This document shows positions 16,779 to 26,014 of a stretch of 61,460 nucleotides of DNA, piece after piece. This stretch comes from DTYU01 sp040757355 (lineage in GTDB: Bacteria; Bacillota; Desulfotomaculia; Desulfotomaculales; Ammonificaceae): NCBI GenBank assembly GCA_040757355.1, contig JBFLWY010000015.1, positions 1 to 61,460 on the forward strand, written 5' to 3'. The notes under the pieces were generated by a model that ran no database searches, was not told where the DNA came from, and was given only the letters and a program-made list of their open reading frames with translations. Numbering within the stretch: position 1 is the first letter of the stretch; each line of letters opens with the position of its first letter. The position numbers and the translations under genes are program-made.

Positions 16779-16887
16779 AAACCAGCACCGCCATCCCTTA
16801 TTCACCAAATCTGCCTTATCAGTAGATCAACTTTTTCCGAACTTTACCTAATGAATTCCCCTTGGTGTACTTGGCGTCTTGGCGGTT
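16701..16887 (-). mobile_element. GCCAAG-ended element, copy D (provides methylase start)
   Basis: 187 bp between AACCGCCAAGGCGCCAAG at 16701 and GTGTACTTGGCGTCTTGG with GCGGTT ending at 16887. The methylase start codons at 16778 and 16808 lie inside it and its last third is read as NNLGGLGALAV. Separated by 9 nt from copy C and by 9 nt from copy E. Confidence 0.8.
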
Positions 16888-16896
16888 TATTCCTCC

Positions 16897-17414
16897 GACC
16901 GCCAAGATCATCAACCGTTAGTTAAAACCACCCTTTGAATTCCCTCTTTGAGGATAGAAACATTAAAATTGATGAGTAAACCGAGTTGAAGGCCAGTAGC
17001 CTTTAAGTAGGACAAAACCTGTGCCGTATGTACCGGGGTAAAGGCTTCAACCGCTTTAAGCTCCACAATCAACACTCCATCTATCAGGAAATCCAACCGT
17101 CCTTCACCCACCGGGTATCCTTTATAATTCACAGCAATGGCTTTTTGCCGCACAAACGGTATGCCACGGAGATTCAATTCTACCGCCAAAGCCTCTTCAT
17201 AGACGCTTTCCAAGTAGCCTGGTCCGAGGTGCCGGTGAACCTCGATAGCCGCACCAATCACTTTCCGCACAATCTCGTCCACTTCTTTATCCGGCTCTCT
17301 TCTTTTGCTTTCAATCTGGTTTTCTTTTGGCTTCTTCATTTCCCTTCCTTTCCTTAACTTATACTTTCTGTATTTATTAGCATCTTTCTCGACGTCCTTG
17401 GCGTCTTGGCGGTT
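16897..17414 (-). mobile_element. GCCAAG-ended element, copy E, carrying the GxxExxY gene
   Basis: 518 bp. The left end GACCGCCAAG (16897) and the right end TTGGCGTCTTGGCGGTT (ending 17414) match the terminal cores of copies A-D in inverted orientation. Almost the whole interior is the GxxExxY gene, whose stop is 14 bp inside one end and whose first codons are the other end itself. The right end abuts the SNF2 helicase stop codon. Likely the complete form of the element. Confidence 0.75.
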
Positions 17415-17417
17415 CAT
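16911..17417 (-). CDS. GxxExxY protein (PD-(D/E)XK nuclease-like)
   Basis: 168 residues. Starts MNRQDAKDVEKDANK, encoded by the element end, then a basic linker and the conserved domain from about 57: VIGAAIEVHRHLGPGYLESV with the signature GYLESVY (G-x-x-E-x-x-Y), then GRLDFLIDGVLIVELKAVEA, the D...ExK of the PD-(D/E)XK_3 fold, and a C-terminal GLLINFNVSILKEGIQRVV. Start ATG 17417 overlaps the helicase TGA (ATGA), with AGAAGG just upstream as ribosome site. GxxExxY proteins are widespread with no settled function. Lying wholly between inverted ends, it is the candidate mobility or homing enzyme of the element family; that is inference. Confidence 0.85.
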   Translation of the reverse strand: MNRQDAKDVEKDANKYRKYKLRKGREMKKPKENQIESKRREPDKEVDEIVRKVIGAAIEVHRHLGPGYLESVYEEALAVELNLRGIPFVRQKAIAVNYKGYPVGEGRLDFLIDGVLIVELKAVEAFTPVHTAQVLSYLKATGLQLGLLINFNVSILKEGIQRVVLTNG

Positions 17418-20400
17418 CCTTCTCCCTCCGCCGCCTCGAAGATTTCCTGTTCCCCGATCACTACGCCGCCTTTGCGCCGGGCGAGCAGTTTCCCGAAGGG
17501 GTCCTGGACGCGCAAAAGGCGCGGGTGGGCGCCGGCGCAGTCGTAGACGACGTAGAGCCAGTAGCGGTCGCGCAGGTTGCAGGCTCTGGCCCATTCGTTC
17601 TCCGAAAGTTCGATGTCGCCGGTGCCGGCCCGGCCTTTGACCTCGATGGCGCGCTCCTCGCCGCCGGGGTGGCGCGACAGGAGATCGAAACCAGGGTAAG
17701 CCTCCAGACCCGCGAGCAGCGCCAGCTCCGGAAGAGAAACGTCCCGAACGGAGCAGCCCCGCTCCTCCTCGTAGCCCCGGGCCACCCGGACGGCGATCCG
17801 CTCGATCTCCCGGTCGTAGCGCGCCCGGTCTTCCGGATCATTGGAAGGCACCACTAAAGCGTGCGCCAGAAATTGGACCTCGCCCGGAACGATCAGCTCC
17901 GGTTCCCGCCGCAGCACCGCCAGGGACCTCTCTTTCCGGTCGGCGAGCTCCCGCTGCTGCTTCTTAACCTTCGTCAGTTCACCCTTAGCCGCCGCATCAC
18001 CCGCCCCGGCCCGCTCGGCAAGGCGTGCTCGCTTCAGGGCCAGTTCCGCTTCCTGGTAGGCGTAGCCCCGGAGGATAAACTCCTCTCGCTCGGCCAAGGT
18101 GCTCTCTAACGCTCGCTGCCGGGCAGCGGCTAACGGTTCGGCAACCCGCTCCCCAACGAAGTTTTTCGCCTGCTCGCAGGCGGCGGCAACGGTAGCAACA
18201 AGAGGTATAGCCGCCGGAGGGATTCGTTCGGCGCCGCGCAGCAGCATCAGGTGCTCCACCGGGCACTCCTCGATCCTTCCGGTCTCGTCCTGCCGCAGCC
18301 CCACCAGGCGCACCTCCACCGGTTCTTCCCGGCCAAAAACCGCGGGCAGTGCCGGATCGGCCCGCCGCACCACCCGCACCAGGGCCAGGTGAAAGAGATA
18401 GGGGCGCGCTGCATAAGGATCAACAAAAACGCCGCCCCGCAGCGCCCACGCCGCGAACCGGCCGCGCACTAAGGAACAGTAGCGGTCAAAGAGCGGTTCG
18501 CCAGGGTGCAGGAAGATCGCCTGCTCGCCCTCTTGCGGCTTGTAAACGGTCAGCCGCTCCCACCTGGCAGGGTTGTAGCTTTCCAGGACGGGCCACAGGG
18601 GGTCGAGCGCCCCCGGACGGAGGGGTTTGAAGGAAAAATAGCCTTCCAGGTCGCCGTCAATACCGATGTGCAAAAGCGGCGCCGATTTCTCGATGAAGCG
18701 GCGGACGTACCCCGGGAGCAGGCGCCGCAGCGTTTCGCGCTCTAATTTGGCCCGTTGTTCAGGTAACTGATCGGCAATATCCCCGCCGGCACCGAGAAGC
18801 CTTTCCCGCTGCGCCAACCTCGCCCTGACCTGCTCTGGCGTAAGGCGACCCTCGACCTGCCGGACGGCCTCATCGGTCTGCTCGTCCACCACCGCCTGCA
18901 GAATCAACTCTTTTAGCGAAACCCCTTCGAACTGCATTCCGATAACGTCGAAGACTTTATCCGAGCCGAGTTCGCGCCGGATTTGCTCTAATTTTTCGAG
19001 CAGCGTTTTGAGCACCTTGCCCTCGCGGGTCTTCCCCGCCACCAGGTTGAAGATCAGCACCGGGTCGTGCACCTGCTTATAACGGTGGATGCGTCCCATC
19101 CGCTGCTCAAGCCGCGCCGGGTTCCAGGGAATATCGTAGTTGACCATCAGCCAGCAGAACTGGAGGTTGATCCCCTCTCCGGCGGCATCGGTGGCCACCA
19201 TCAAGTTAGCGCCGCCCTCCCGCACCGGCTTCTTAAAGAAGGCCACCTGCGCCTCGCGTTCCTGGTAGTCCAGGCCGCCGTGGATAAAGGCGATCCTTCC
19301 CGCGTAGCCCAGACCCTCCAGGCGCCGGACCAGGAAATCGAGCGTGTCCCGGTGCTCGGTGAAGATGAGGATCTTTTGGTCCTTGAAACGCTCGTCCTGC
19401 ACCACCTCGCGCAGTTTTTCGAACTTCGCTTCTTCGCCCGCGGCGAGCACCTGGCGCGCCAGGCTAAGCAGATCCTCAACCTGCACCCGCTCGGCCTGCA
19501 GTTCGGCCAGCGAGGTGGCCACCACGCCGGTTAGAAGCTGGTCTTCAACCAGCTCGTTCTGCTCGCGGCCCTCCTGCGGCTCCTCTTCGTCGGCGGTCAA
19601 CCGGTCGAAAATGTCGGGCGTTTTGTCAATTTTGCGCTGAAAGGCGGTAAGTTGCTCCTCCGTGAGCCGGCCGCTCCGAATATCCTCGATCAACCCGTCC
19701 AATTTTTTCAGGCGCCGCTCAAGCGAGCGCAGCAAGGCGTAAGTGGAGCTCGCCAGCCGGCGCTGGAAGATGCTCATGGCCAGGCGGGCGGCCGAACGGT
19801 TGAGAATCCGGGCGCGGTTGTAATAGGTGCGGATGTAGGCGGTGGTCTCGTCGTAGAGCCGCTGCTCGGCCGGGCCGAGGTCGTAGCTCAAGGTGCGGGA
19901 CTCTCTTCTCGGGTAGATCGGGGTGCCGTCAAACCGCACCATTTCTTCTTTGGTCCGCCGGATAAAGTGGCGCTGCCGCGCCTCCGCCGGGTAGGCGTTG
20001 AAGGCGTCTATAGTAGAGAGTATCTCCGGTTCCAGCAGCCGCCACAGGCAGAAGTAAGGGAAGTCCTTGCCCATATGGGGTGTGGCTGTGAGCAGCAGTA
20101 AGTGGTGGCAGCGCCAGGGAAGCATCCAGTCGGGATCGTCCGTAGCGCCGGCAATCGCCTCTGCTAAGCGGTAGCGGTCGGTTTTATACACGGTGAAGTC
20201 GGGGTTGCGGTCGGCCGCGAGCTTGTGGGCCTCATCGAACACTGCCAGGTCGTAAGGCTCTACGGCAGGATCGCGCAGGCGCGCGAAAGTCGGCGCCCCG
20301 CAGAGGGTGTCCACGCTGACGATCACCAGGTCGCTCCCCGGACCGGTGAAGGGGTTCCTATTGCGCGCATCCGCCCCGGTCACTATTTTAAACGGGAGGC

Positions 20401-21043
20401 TGAAAAGGGTCTTGAGCTCCCGCTGCCAGTTCCCGACCAGGCCTGCGGGCGGCACGATCAGGACGCGCCGGATTAGGCGCCGGGTGAGCATTTCGCGGAT
20501 GTAGAGGCCGGCCATAATGGTCTTGCCGGCGCCGGCGTCGTCGGCCAGCAAAAACCGCAGCCTGGGCTGGGGAAGCATATAGTCGTAAACGGCGATGCGC
20601 TGGTGCGGTAGCGGGTCGATTAGCGAGGTCTCGGTGGCGAAGGCCGGGCTGAAAAGGTGGCCGTAAGTCAGGCGCTCTGCTTCGACGGCCAGGCGAACGA
20701 TCTCCGGCGGAGCGGTGAAATCGACCTTACCCGGCTCGCGCGGCTCCGGCGCCGGCGGTTCTTCGGCAAGCCGGTAGGCCGCTTTCTCTTCCGCAGCGCA
20801 ACAGGCCCTGACCGCAATGCCGTGGCCGGTAAGCGGCGCGTTGCTTAAGCCGTCCGCTCCCTCCATTTCCAGCAGCACGATCTGACCCCACGCCAGGCGG
20901 TTGGGGCGTGTCTGCCCGTTCTCCCACCGGTTGACGGACGCAAAGGAGACGCCCAAAAGTTCCGCGAGGCGCTTCTGGCTCAAACCTAACTTCGCCCGCA
21001 GCCGTCTGATCCGACCGGGATAATCTTGGGGGATATACTCCAC
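17414..21043 (-). CDS. HTH-SNF2-type helicase with DUF3883 domain (DrmD-like)
   Basis: 1209 residues. An XRE-type helix-turn-helix fills residues 9-55 (LRAKLGLSQKRLAELLGVS, NRWENGQTRP). The SNF2 motor follows: motif I LADDAGAGKTIMAG at about 168, motif II VFDEAHKL at about 270, LLLTATPH, and C-terminal GEGINLQFCWLMVNYD and RLEQRMGRIHR. The last 150 residues (FDLLSRHPGGEERAIEVKGR, ELSENEWARA) form a DUF3883 nuclease-like/DNA-binding domain. This resembles DrmD of class 1 DISARM and related translocases. GTG 21043 is preceded by GGGG. Fusion with an HTH suggests sequence-specific loading or autoregulation. Its stop overlaps the GxxExxY start. Confidence 0.88.
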   Translation of the reverse strand: MEYIPQDYPGRIRRLRAKLGLSQKRLAELLGVSFASVNRWENGQTRPNRLAWGQIVLLEMEGADGLSNAPLTGHGIAVRACCAAEEKAAYRLAEEPPAPEPREPGKVDFTAPPEIVRLAVEAERLTYGHLFSPAFATETSLIDPLPHQRIAVYDYMLPQPRLRFLLADDAGAGKTIMAGLYIREMLTRRLIRRVLIVPPAGLVGNWQRELKTLFSLPFKIVTGADARNRNPFTGPGSDLVIVSVDTLCGAPTFARLRDPAVEPYDLAVFDEAHKLAADRNPDFTVYKTDRYRLAEAIAGATDDPDWMLPWRCHHLLLLTATPHMGKDFPYFCLWRLLEPEILSTIDAFNAYPAEARQRHFIRRTKEEMVRFDGTPIYPRRESRTLSYDLGPAEQRLYDETTAYIRTYYNRARILNRSAARLAMSIFQRRLASSTYALLRSLERRLKKLDGLIEDIRSGRLTEEQLTAFQRKIDKTPDIFDRLTADEEEPQEGREQNELVEDQLLTGVVATSLAELQAERVQVEDLLSLARQVLAAGEEAKFEKLREVVQDERFKDQKILIFTEHRDTLDFLVRRLEGLGYAGRIAFIHGGLDYQEREAQVAFFKKPVREGGANLMVATDAAGEGINLQFCWLMVNYDIPWNPARLEQRMGRIHRYKQVHDPVLIFNLVAGKTREGKVLKTLLEKLEQIRRELGSDKVFDVIGMQFEGVSLKELILQAVVDEQTDEAVRQVEGRLTPEQVRARLAQRERLLGAGGDIADQLPEQRAKLERETLRRLLPGYVRRFIEKSAPLLHIGIDGDLEGYFSFKPLRPGALDPLWPVLESYNPARWERLTVYKPQEGEQAIFLHPGEPLFDRYCSLVRGRFAAWALRGGVFVDPYAARPYLFHLALVRVVRRADPALPAVFGREEPVEVRLVGLRQDETGRIEECPVEHLMLLRGAERIPPAAIPLVATVAAACEQAKNFVGERVAEPLAAARQRALESTLAEREEFILRGYAYQEAELALKRARLAERAGAGDAAAKGELTKVKKQQRELADRKERSLAVLRREPELIVPGEVQFLAHALVVPSNDPEDRARYDREIERIAVRVARGYEEERGCSVRDVSLPELALLAGLEAYPGFDLLSRHPGGEERAIEVKGRAGTGDIELSENEWARACNLRDRYWLYVVYDCAGAHPRLLRVQDPFGKLLARRKGGVVIGEQEIFEAAEGEG

Positions 21044-21148
21044 TCTCGTTCCCCATCTTCAGCCAACAGAGGATTCTTTTGCTATCAGCATAGAACACCG
21101 CGTGGGTGGTGTCAAGGCTATCGCAGGTGTTATGAGTAGTCAGAGTGC

Positions 21149-24100
21149 TTAAGGGCCATCGGGCAGAACGTCCCGTAAAAAGCTGATAACTGACCCCCGA
21201 TTAAGTCGCTCATGACAGAATTGGTTGCGATAATGCCTGAGACACCCGTAACAACTCGCATTACCTTCAACACCTCCACATTCACACTGCTCCAACCGCT
21301 CCAACGTTGCCTGGAGAATTCGCGTCAAGGATTCCGGGTGTCCCATCCGCCGAACATGTCCGGCGCCGCCCGGCACGTCGTCAAATAGAACCAGGGTTCG
21401 GATAGCCGGATTGGGAGAAGCGGGGTAAAGGCAGCCGTCAAGGTCTTCACGCTCTATGTCCAGCGCTTTGCTTGCCCCTTCCAGCAAAGCGTAGAGCAAA
21501 GAATACCAGAAGCCAAGGTCTGCATTCTCGTAACCCTCAAAGGAAAGTTTCAGAATATCGGTTTCAAACTCGTGGCCCAAGGATACATGACCTTGTAATG
21601 TTCCCGAACACTGGGCTCCCCAGGCCGTTGGATGAGAGTTTGGTGCTTGTTCGCCACTGAGTAGCGTATAGCCGCACTGGTGGCACACTCTAAAACCAGC
21701 ATTATTGATCACCGCCAATTTCCCCCGCGAAGCGGGCACTGCTACGAGCTTTACATTCCCAAATGGAATCTCAATAACATCCCCGTCATTCGCCTCACCA
21801 GAGAAATAAATGCGCGTGGTATAGGTCCTTTCCGGTCTTTCCTCTCCCGGACTTTCCGGTCCCCTCGTATCCGCAATAAACCCGAACGCGGGGATGATGA
21901 AAACTCCCTGCCTCCTGAAACGTTCCCCGCAATACGGACACCGTTGGAAACATTCTGCCAGTTGGGGATTTTCCCTGACTAACTCCTCACGCTTCGAACA
22001 ATAGTATTGACAAGAGTCACAAATGGCGTAGCGGTAACTTTCCCACTCTTTGTTAGGTTTTCTTTTTAGGTACCGACTCGTCCACAATCTCCCTGCTGCT
22101 ACGACTTGACTACCCGGCGCATATTCCGACAAAGCGATCCGGAGGTCGCGCTCAAGTTGCAGCCTTCTTGCTTCCTCTCCGTGGTGCAAGACCTGTAATT
22201 CCACTACATCTACCGGAAACCCGTATTTCGGAATTACGTTCCGGCTGGAAAGAAAGTCAATAAGATGTTTGTTTCTTATTGTATTAATCAATCTCGTCAG
22301 GTGATCGACCGGTCTGCCCTCAGCAAATCTCCTCGCCTTGGCTTCCTCTAACTGCTGTATATCGCTTGCTACCTCCTCTTTAGCCCGATGCAGAGGACCG
22401 TCTTTCTCGTCAAACAGATCTGCTACCCAACGCCATCCGTCCAAGTCTAAACTTCCGTGAAGGCTCGGGGGGACAATCCTTTTCAAGGACTGTAACAACT
22501 CCTCCGGACGACTATCAAGGTATGCCGCGAAAAGGTCGGGGCCAGGGCGCTCTACAAAGAAGTCTTTTACTTTGCCGAATAGCTCACGGTGCTCTTCCTG
22601 ACGCCAAAAAGCAGATAGGGCGGTGGCGTATATATGCCGGCGAACAATCTTCTCGTTTTCGGTCTTAAAGTAAGGGGCCCGGACTTTTCCGGCAACCATC
22701 CGCCAGGGCTCACGGTAGTGATCGAGGTCGTGGGAACGCCGCTGGGCAAAGGTAAGGGCGAAGGCAGTGGCATCGGTCCGCCTTCCCGCCCGGCCGGCCC
22801 TTTGGATATAGTTAGCCGCTGAAGGCGGCATATTGCGCATGAATACGGCCTCAAGTTCGCCAACGTCAACCCCTAACTCAAACGTGGTGGAACAGCTTAA
22901 GACGTTCACTTCTCCGGCCACGAACTTGTTCTGCAATTTAGCCGCTGCTTCGCTTGTCAATTGGGCGGTATGTTCCTCTGCCACCATTCGCAGCGGCAGC
23001 ACGTTTAGATAAAGCTTGCGGTAGTGGTTTTGCCCGAAGAGTTCTTCAGGTTTACAAGGCTGTAGCTTCCCCGGGCAACGGTATGCCGGACAAGTGCCTC
23101 TGATGTTGTGAAGCGTTAAGGTGCGGCACCTATCGCAAACGTACCAGGTCAGGTTATCATCTATCAGGGTCGGCCTCAATTCCCATACGTTATGCCTTAA
23201 ACGGTAAACCACGCCTTCACCCCGAAGCGACGCGCTAGAAAAATAGGGCTGCCAGCAACTATCCGGCCTTTCTAAAGCCAAACTGCGATCCCAGATATTT
23301 CTTAAGACCTCCCGACATTCAGCCTCGGTTATGCCAACATCAATACTACGGGCTAACCGGATCAAATAATCAAGCCGACCGTTTAAAGTCTGGGAATTCC
23401 AACTGAAAATCCCCTTCTGCGGGGAGGCCCCGTGCGCCCGGAAATAGTATTCGCGGTTCCGGGGCTGGAAGAAAGTGTCCTGTGGAGAAATCTGTTCCGG
23501 GGAGAGAATGGCTCCCTTCACTCGCAAAGTATCAATCAAGACCTGAAAGAGCGTCCAGACCTCCGTTTCTCTTAGATTCCAAGGCCTTTCCATCAATGGT
23601 CGTGGAGGGCGCCAGCCGGAAGGCTTGACCAAGGTAAAACCGAGCAGGCCCAGCCCTTCAAGGCTGATGCGCCGGTCCAGCGCTAGAAACTCGTGAAGCA
23701 CCCACTTCCAAACCTCATTTTTTTGCTCCTGGATGCTATATCCAGGTAAAAGGTCTGCATCGCTAACAATCGCTTGCAACGGACTGACCAGGTCCTGGAG
23801 CCGCCACCGGTTTGTCAATACGTCATCTTTATGCTCCTGAAGGGCTTTCAAGATGAGATTGCGCCGCAAAATCTGGTTGTACGTACGGTTAAAATACGGG
23901 GCAAAAAATGCGGCATCCTGACGGCTGTCAGAGAAGATGAGCAGTTTCCGGGGATTACCCGAGCCTCGAACCGCTTCTCTTTGTTCCTCTCTGCCTGTGG
24001 AAGAGCTCCACGGGTCCTCACTCACTTCGTCCTTTTCTTCTGATGGCCTCCTTTCTTTCGGGCGAATCTGTTGGTAAAGCGCGGTGGCTAAGACGCTGGC

Positions 24101-26014
24101 GGCGGCATCTGTTCCCACGAGAAAGCGCCAAACCATTCCTTGAGGACTTCGCTTTCCGCAGGCCGGGCAGAGGAATACCTTCCCGTCGCGCGTAACCGGC
24201 ACCCGGGTAAGATGATAATAATTCTCTCGGTTGCACTGACAGGGGGCCCCAAGAGCGTCTGCCCTCTCTATAGCCCCGCAGGAGCCACATAACAGGTATT
24301 GTTCAAGCCCATCTGTCGGTGCCGGGGGCTGGGGAAATTCTACGTCCTCGTCTTCGTCTGGGGTGTCAAGCCGGACCTGTTCTTCAGGCAACAACAAGAA
24401 GTACTCTATCGCTTCCCTTTCTATTCCCGGCTGTGTTAACCTGCCTGTGGAAGAATCACGCTTACCTACAATGTACGTGGCCCCACACTGACGGCAGGTA
24501 GCCACTTCAAAAACGGGATATTCTTGATTATCTTGCTGCCAGCTTTCGCGCCGCATTAAAAAGAGCTTTTTCTCGGGCTTCAGGGCGAGATAAGCCCCTT
24601 CAATCGCCCGGATAAAAAGATGGTAGCGGGCGGGTAAAAGCGGCGGGCATTCCTCACCCGTTCTTGCTTGATTGGCAAGATCAACCAAGGCCACAAGCGC
24701 CTCTAAGGGATTAGACGCTTCCGGGAGGATTCGCTCGACCAAATGACGGAGACCCTGTGGCCCTTTCTCAAGCTCCTGCTGGAGGGCGAGTAACCGGTCA
24801 TCGCCTTTCAATACCTCGTAAAGAAAAATCTTCCATCCTTTCACCCCTGAAGCCATCTTTGCTTCGGCCAAAACCACTTCCGGGACACCCTTTTCCTTCC
24901 CCTGCTTGGCTAACTCCTGAAGTAGCTCATCTTCCGGGCTGGTAGCAATCACTTCCTGCCAACTCTTGTAGAGGTCAACGGAGGGCCTACCCCAGCCTTT
25001 CTTCTCTCGGGCTACAGGTAAACGTACCGCCTCAATAACATCCCGACGTCGGGGATCATCCTCCATCCATTCGAAGAGTTCACCGAATAACTGATTGGCA
25101 AAATCTATAATCCGACAGGCATCTTCCTTCCCGCCCAGCGTTGCGCTGGTGGCAACACATTGCAGTTTTCCTCCTTCACCGGCTACCACCCGGTCCTTGA
25201 GCCGCCGCAAGAGCATCGCCATTTCGATGCCCTTTGCTCCTGCATAGGTATGGGCTTCGTCAATAACGATAAACCGCCAGTGCCGGGCGTAAACGCCGTC
25301 GAAGAAAACGCTGTCGTCCGGTCTTAAGAGCAAGTACTCCAGCATGGCGTAGTTTGTTAAGAAAATGTGCGGCGGGGTTTCCCACATCTGTTCCCGGGAT
25401 ATCAGTTCGTTGGTAAGTGGCTCCTCACTGAAGGTTCGCCGGTATCTCTCGAGGGCAGTCGTATGCCTTTCTTCGGTTTCCCCTGTGTAACGGCCAAAGG
25501 TAATTCGCGGATAATTTTTTAGAAGCTTCCTTAATCGATCAAGCTGGTCGTTGGCCAGAGCGTTCATCGGGTAAAGAAGCAATGCCCGTACTCCGGGCCC
25601 GAGCAAGCCGGCTTCCTCTTCCCGGAAAAGATGGTTCAGGATGGGTATTAAAAAGGCTTCCGTTTTGCCGCTACCTGTCCCCGTAGCCACGACGACGTTG
25701 CGCCGGCCGACAACGAGTTTGCGAATTGCTTCTTCCTGGTGCCGGTATAGGGGCCTATTCACCGGGAGTAAGGATGTTTGAAGGAGGTTGAATCGTTCGG
25801 ACAGGATTCCTTCAGTGATTAATTCAGCAACCGAGGACCCTCTCTCAAAAGAGGGAGTAGCCTCTAAGATTGGGCCTTTTATGAACCCGGTTTCCTTCAA
25901 ACCTCTTTCAAACTGTTCTTGCAAGGCCGAATCCCGAAAACGAAACGTGGTGGTTATATAGTTGAGGTAACTCTGACCAATAGCTGTTGCAGCCTCAAGA
26001 GGATTAATGCTCAT
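21149..26014 (-). CDS. DEAD/DEAH helicase with DUF1998 C-terminus
   Basis: 1621 residues. Helicase motifs: VVATGTGSGKTEAFLIPIL (I) near 110, NALANDQLDR (Ia), VIDEAHTYAGAKG (II) near 252, VATSATLGG (III), LLIFSDSRQDAAFFAP, and FELGVDVGELEAVF with QRAGRAGRRTDA (V/VI) near 1045. Several Cys pairs (CRQCGATY, CGSCGAIERA, CPACGKR) suggest zinc sites. The C-terminus holds DUF1998: LFDDVPGGAGHVRRM then CECGGVEGNASCYGCLRHYR. The layout matches YprA-like helicases, DruE of Druantia and the DrmA-DrmB pair of DISARM as one chain. It overlaps the upstream 1696-residue gene by 11 nt, so the two are translationally coupled; that pairing recalls Druantia type III (DruH-DruE), although length and sequence do not identify DruH. 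Confidence 0.88.
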   Translation of the reverse strand: MSINPLEAATAIGQSYLNYITTTFRFRDSALQEQFERGLKETGFIKGPILEATPSFERGSSVAELITEGILSERFNLLQTSLLPVNRPLYRHQEEAIRKLVVGRRNVVVATGTGSGKTEAFLIPILNHLFREEEAGLLGPGVRALLLYPMNALANDQLDRLRKLLKNYPRITFGRYTGETEERHTTALERYRRTFSEEPLTNELISREQMWETPPHIFLTNYAMLEYLLLRPDDSVFFDGVYARHWRFIVIDEAHTYAGAKGIEMAMLLRRLKDRVVAGEGGKLQCVATSATLGGKEDACRIIDFANQLFGELFEWMEDDPRRRDVIEAVRLPVAREKKGWGRPSVDLYKSWQEVIATSPEDELLQELAKQGKEKGVPEVVLAEAKMASGVKGWKIFLYEVLKGDDRLLALQQELEKGPQGLRHLVERILPEASNPLEALVALVDLANQARTGEECPPLLPARYHLFIRAIEGAYLALKPEKKLFLMRRESWQQDNQEYPVFEVATCRQCGATYIVGKRDSSTGRLTQPGIEREAIEYFLLLPEEQVRLDTPDEDEDVEFPQPPAPTDGLEQYLLCGSCGAIERADALGAPCQCNRENYYHLTRVPVTRDGKVFLCPACGKRSPQGMVWRFLVGTDAAASVLATALYQQIRPKERRPSEEKDEVSEDPWSSSTGREEQREAVRGSGNPRKLLIFSDSRQDAAFFAPYFNRTYNQILRRNLILKALQEHKDDVLTNRWRLQDLVSPLQAIVSDADLLPGYSIQEQKNEVWKWVLHEFLALDRRISLEGLGLLGFTLVKPSGWRPPRPLMERPWNLRETEVWTLFQVLIDTLRVKGAILSPEQISPQDTFFQPRNREYYFRAHGASPQKGIFSWNSQTLNGRLDYLIRLARSIDVGITEAECREVLRNIWDRSLALERPDSCWQPYFSSASLRGEGVVYRLRHNVWELRPTLIDDNLTWYVCDRCRTLTLHNIRGTCPAYRCPGKLQPCKPEELFGQNHYRKLYLNVLPLRMVAEEHTAQLTSEAAAKLQNKFVAGEVNVLSCSTTFELGVDVGELEAVFMRNMPPSAANYIQRAGRAGRRTDATAFALTFAQRRSHDLDHYREPWRMVAGKVRAPYFKTENEKIVRRHIYATALSAFWRQEEHRELFGKVKDFFVERPGPDLFAAYLDSRPEELLQSLKRIVPPSLHGSLDLDGWRWVADLFDEKDGPLHRAKEEVASDIQQLEEAKARRFAEGRPVDHLTRLINTIRNKHLIDFLSSRNVIPKYGFPVDVVELQVLHHGEEARRLQLERDLRIALSEYAPGSQVVAAGRLWTSRYLKRKPNKEWESYRYAICDSCQYYCSKREELVRENPQLAECFQRCPYCGERFRRQGVFIIPAFGFIADTRGPESPGEERPERTYTTRIYFSGEANDGDVIEIPFGNVKLVAVPASRGKLAVINNAGFRVCHQCGYTLLSGEQAPNSHPTAWGAQCSGTLQGHVSLGHEFETDILKLSFEGYENADLGFWYSLLYALLEGASKALDIEREDLDGCLYPASPNPAIRTLVLFDDVPGGAGHVRRMGHPESLTRILQATLERLEQCECGGVEGNASCYGCLRHYRNQFCHERLNRGSVISFLRDVLPDGP

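Noticed and set aside
15351..16887. GCCAAG repeats as a possible CRISPR array
   Set aside because: Ends are inverted pairs around different-length coding inserts, not direct repeats with uniform spacers.
17418..17594. 59-residue extension of the GxxExxY protein into the helicase gene
   Set aside because: Out-of-frame reading of the SNF2 gene; ATG 17417 has its own ribosome site.
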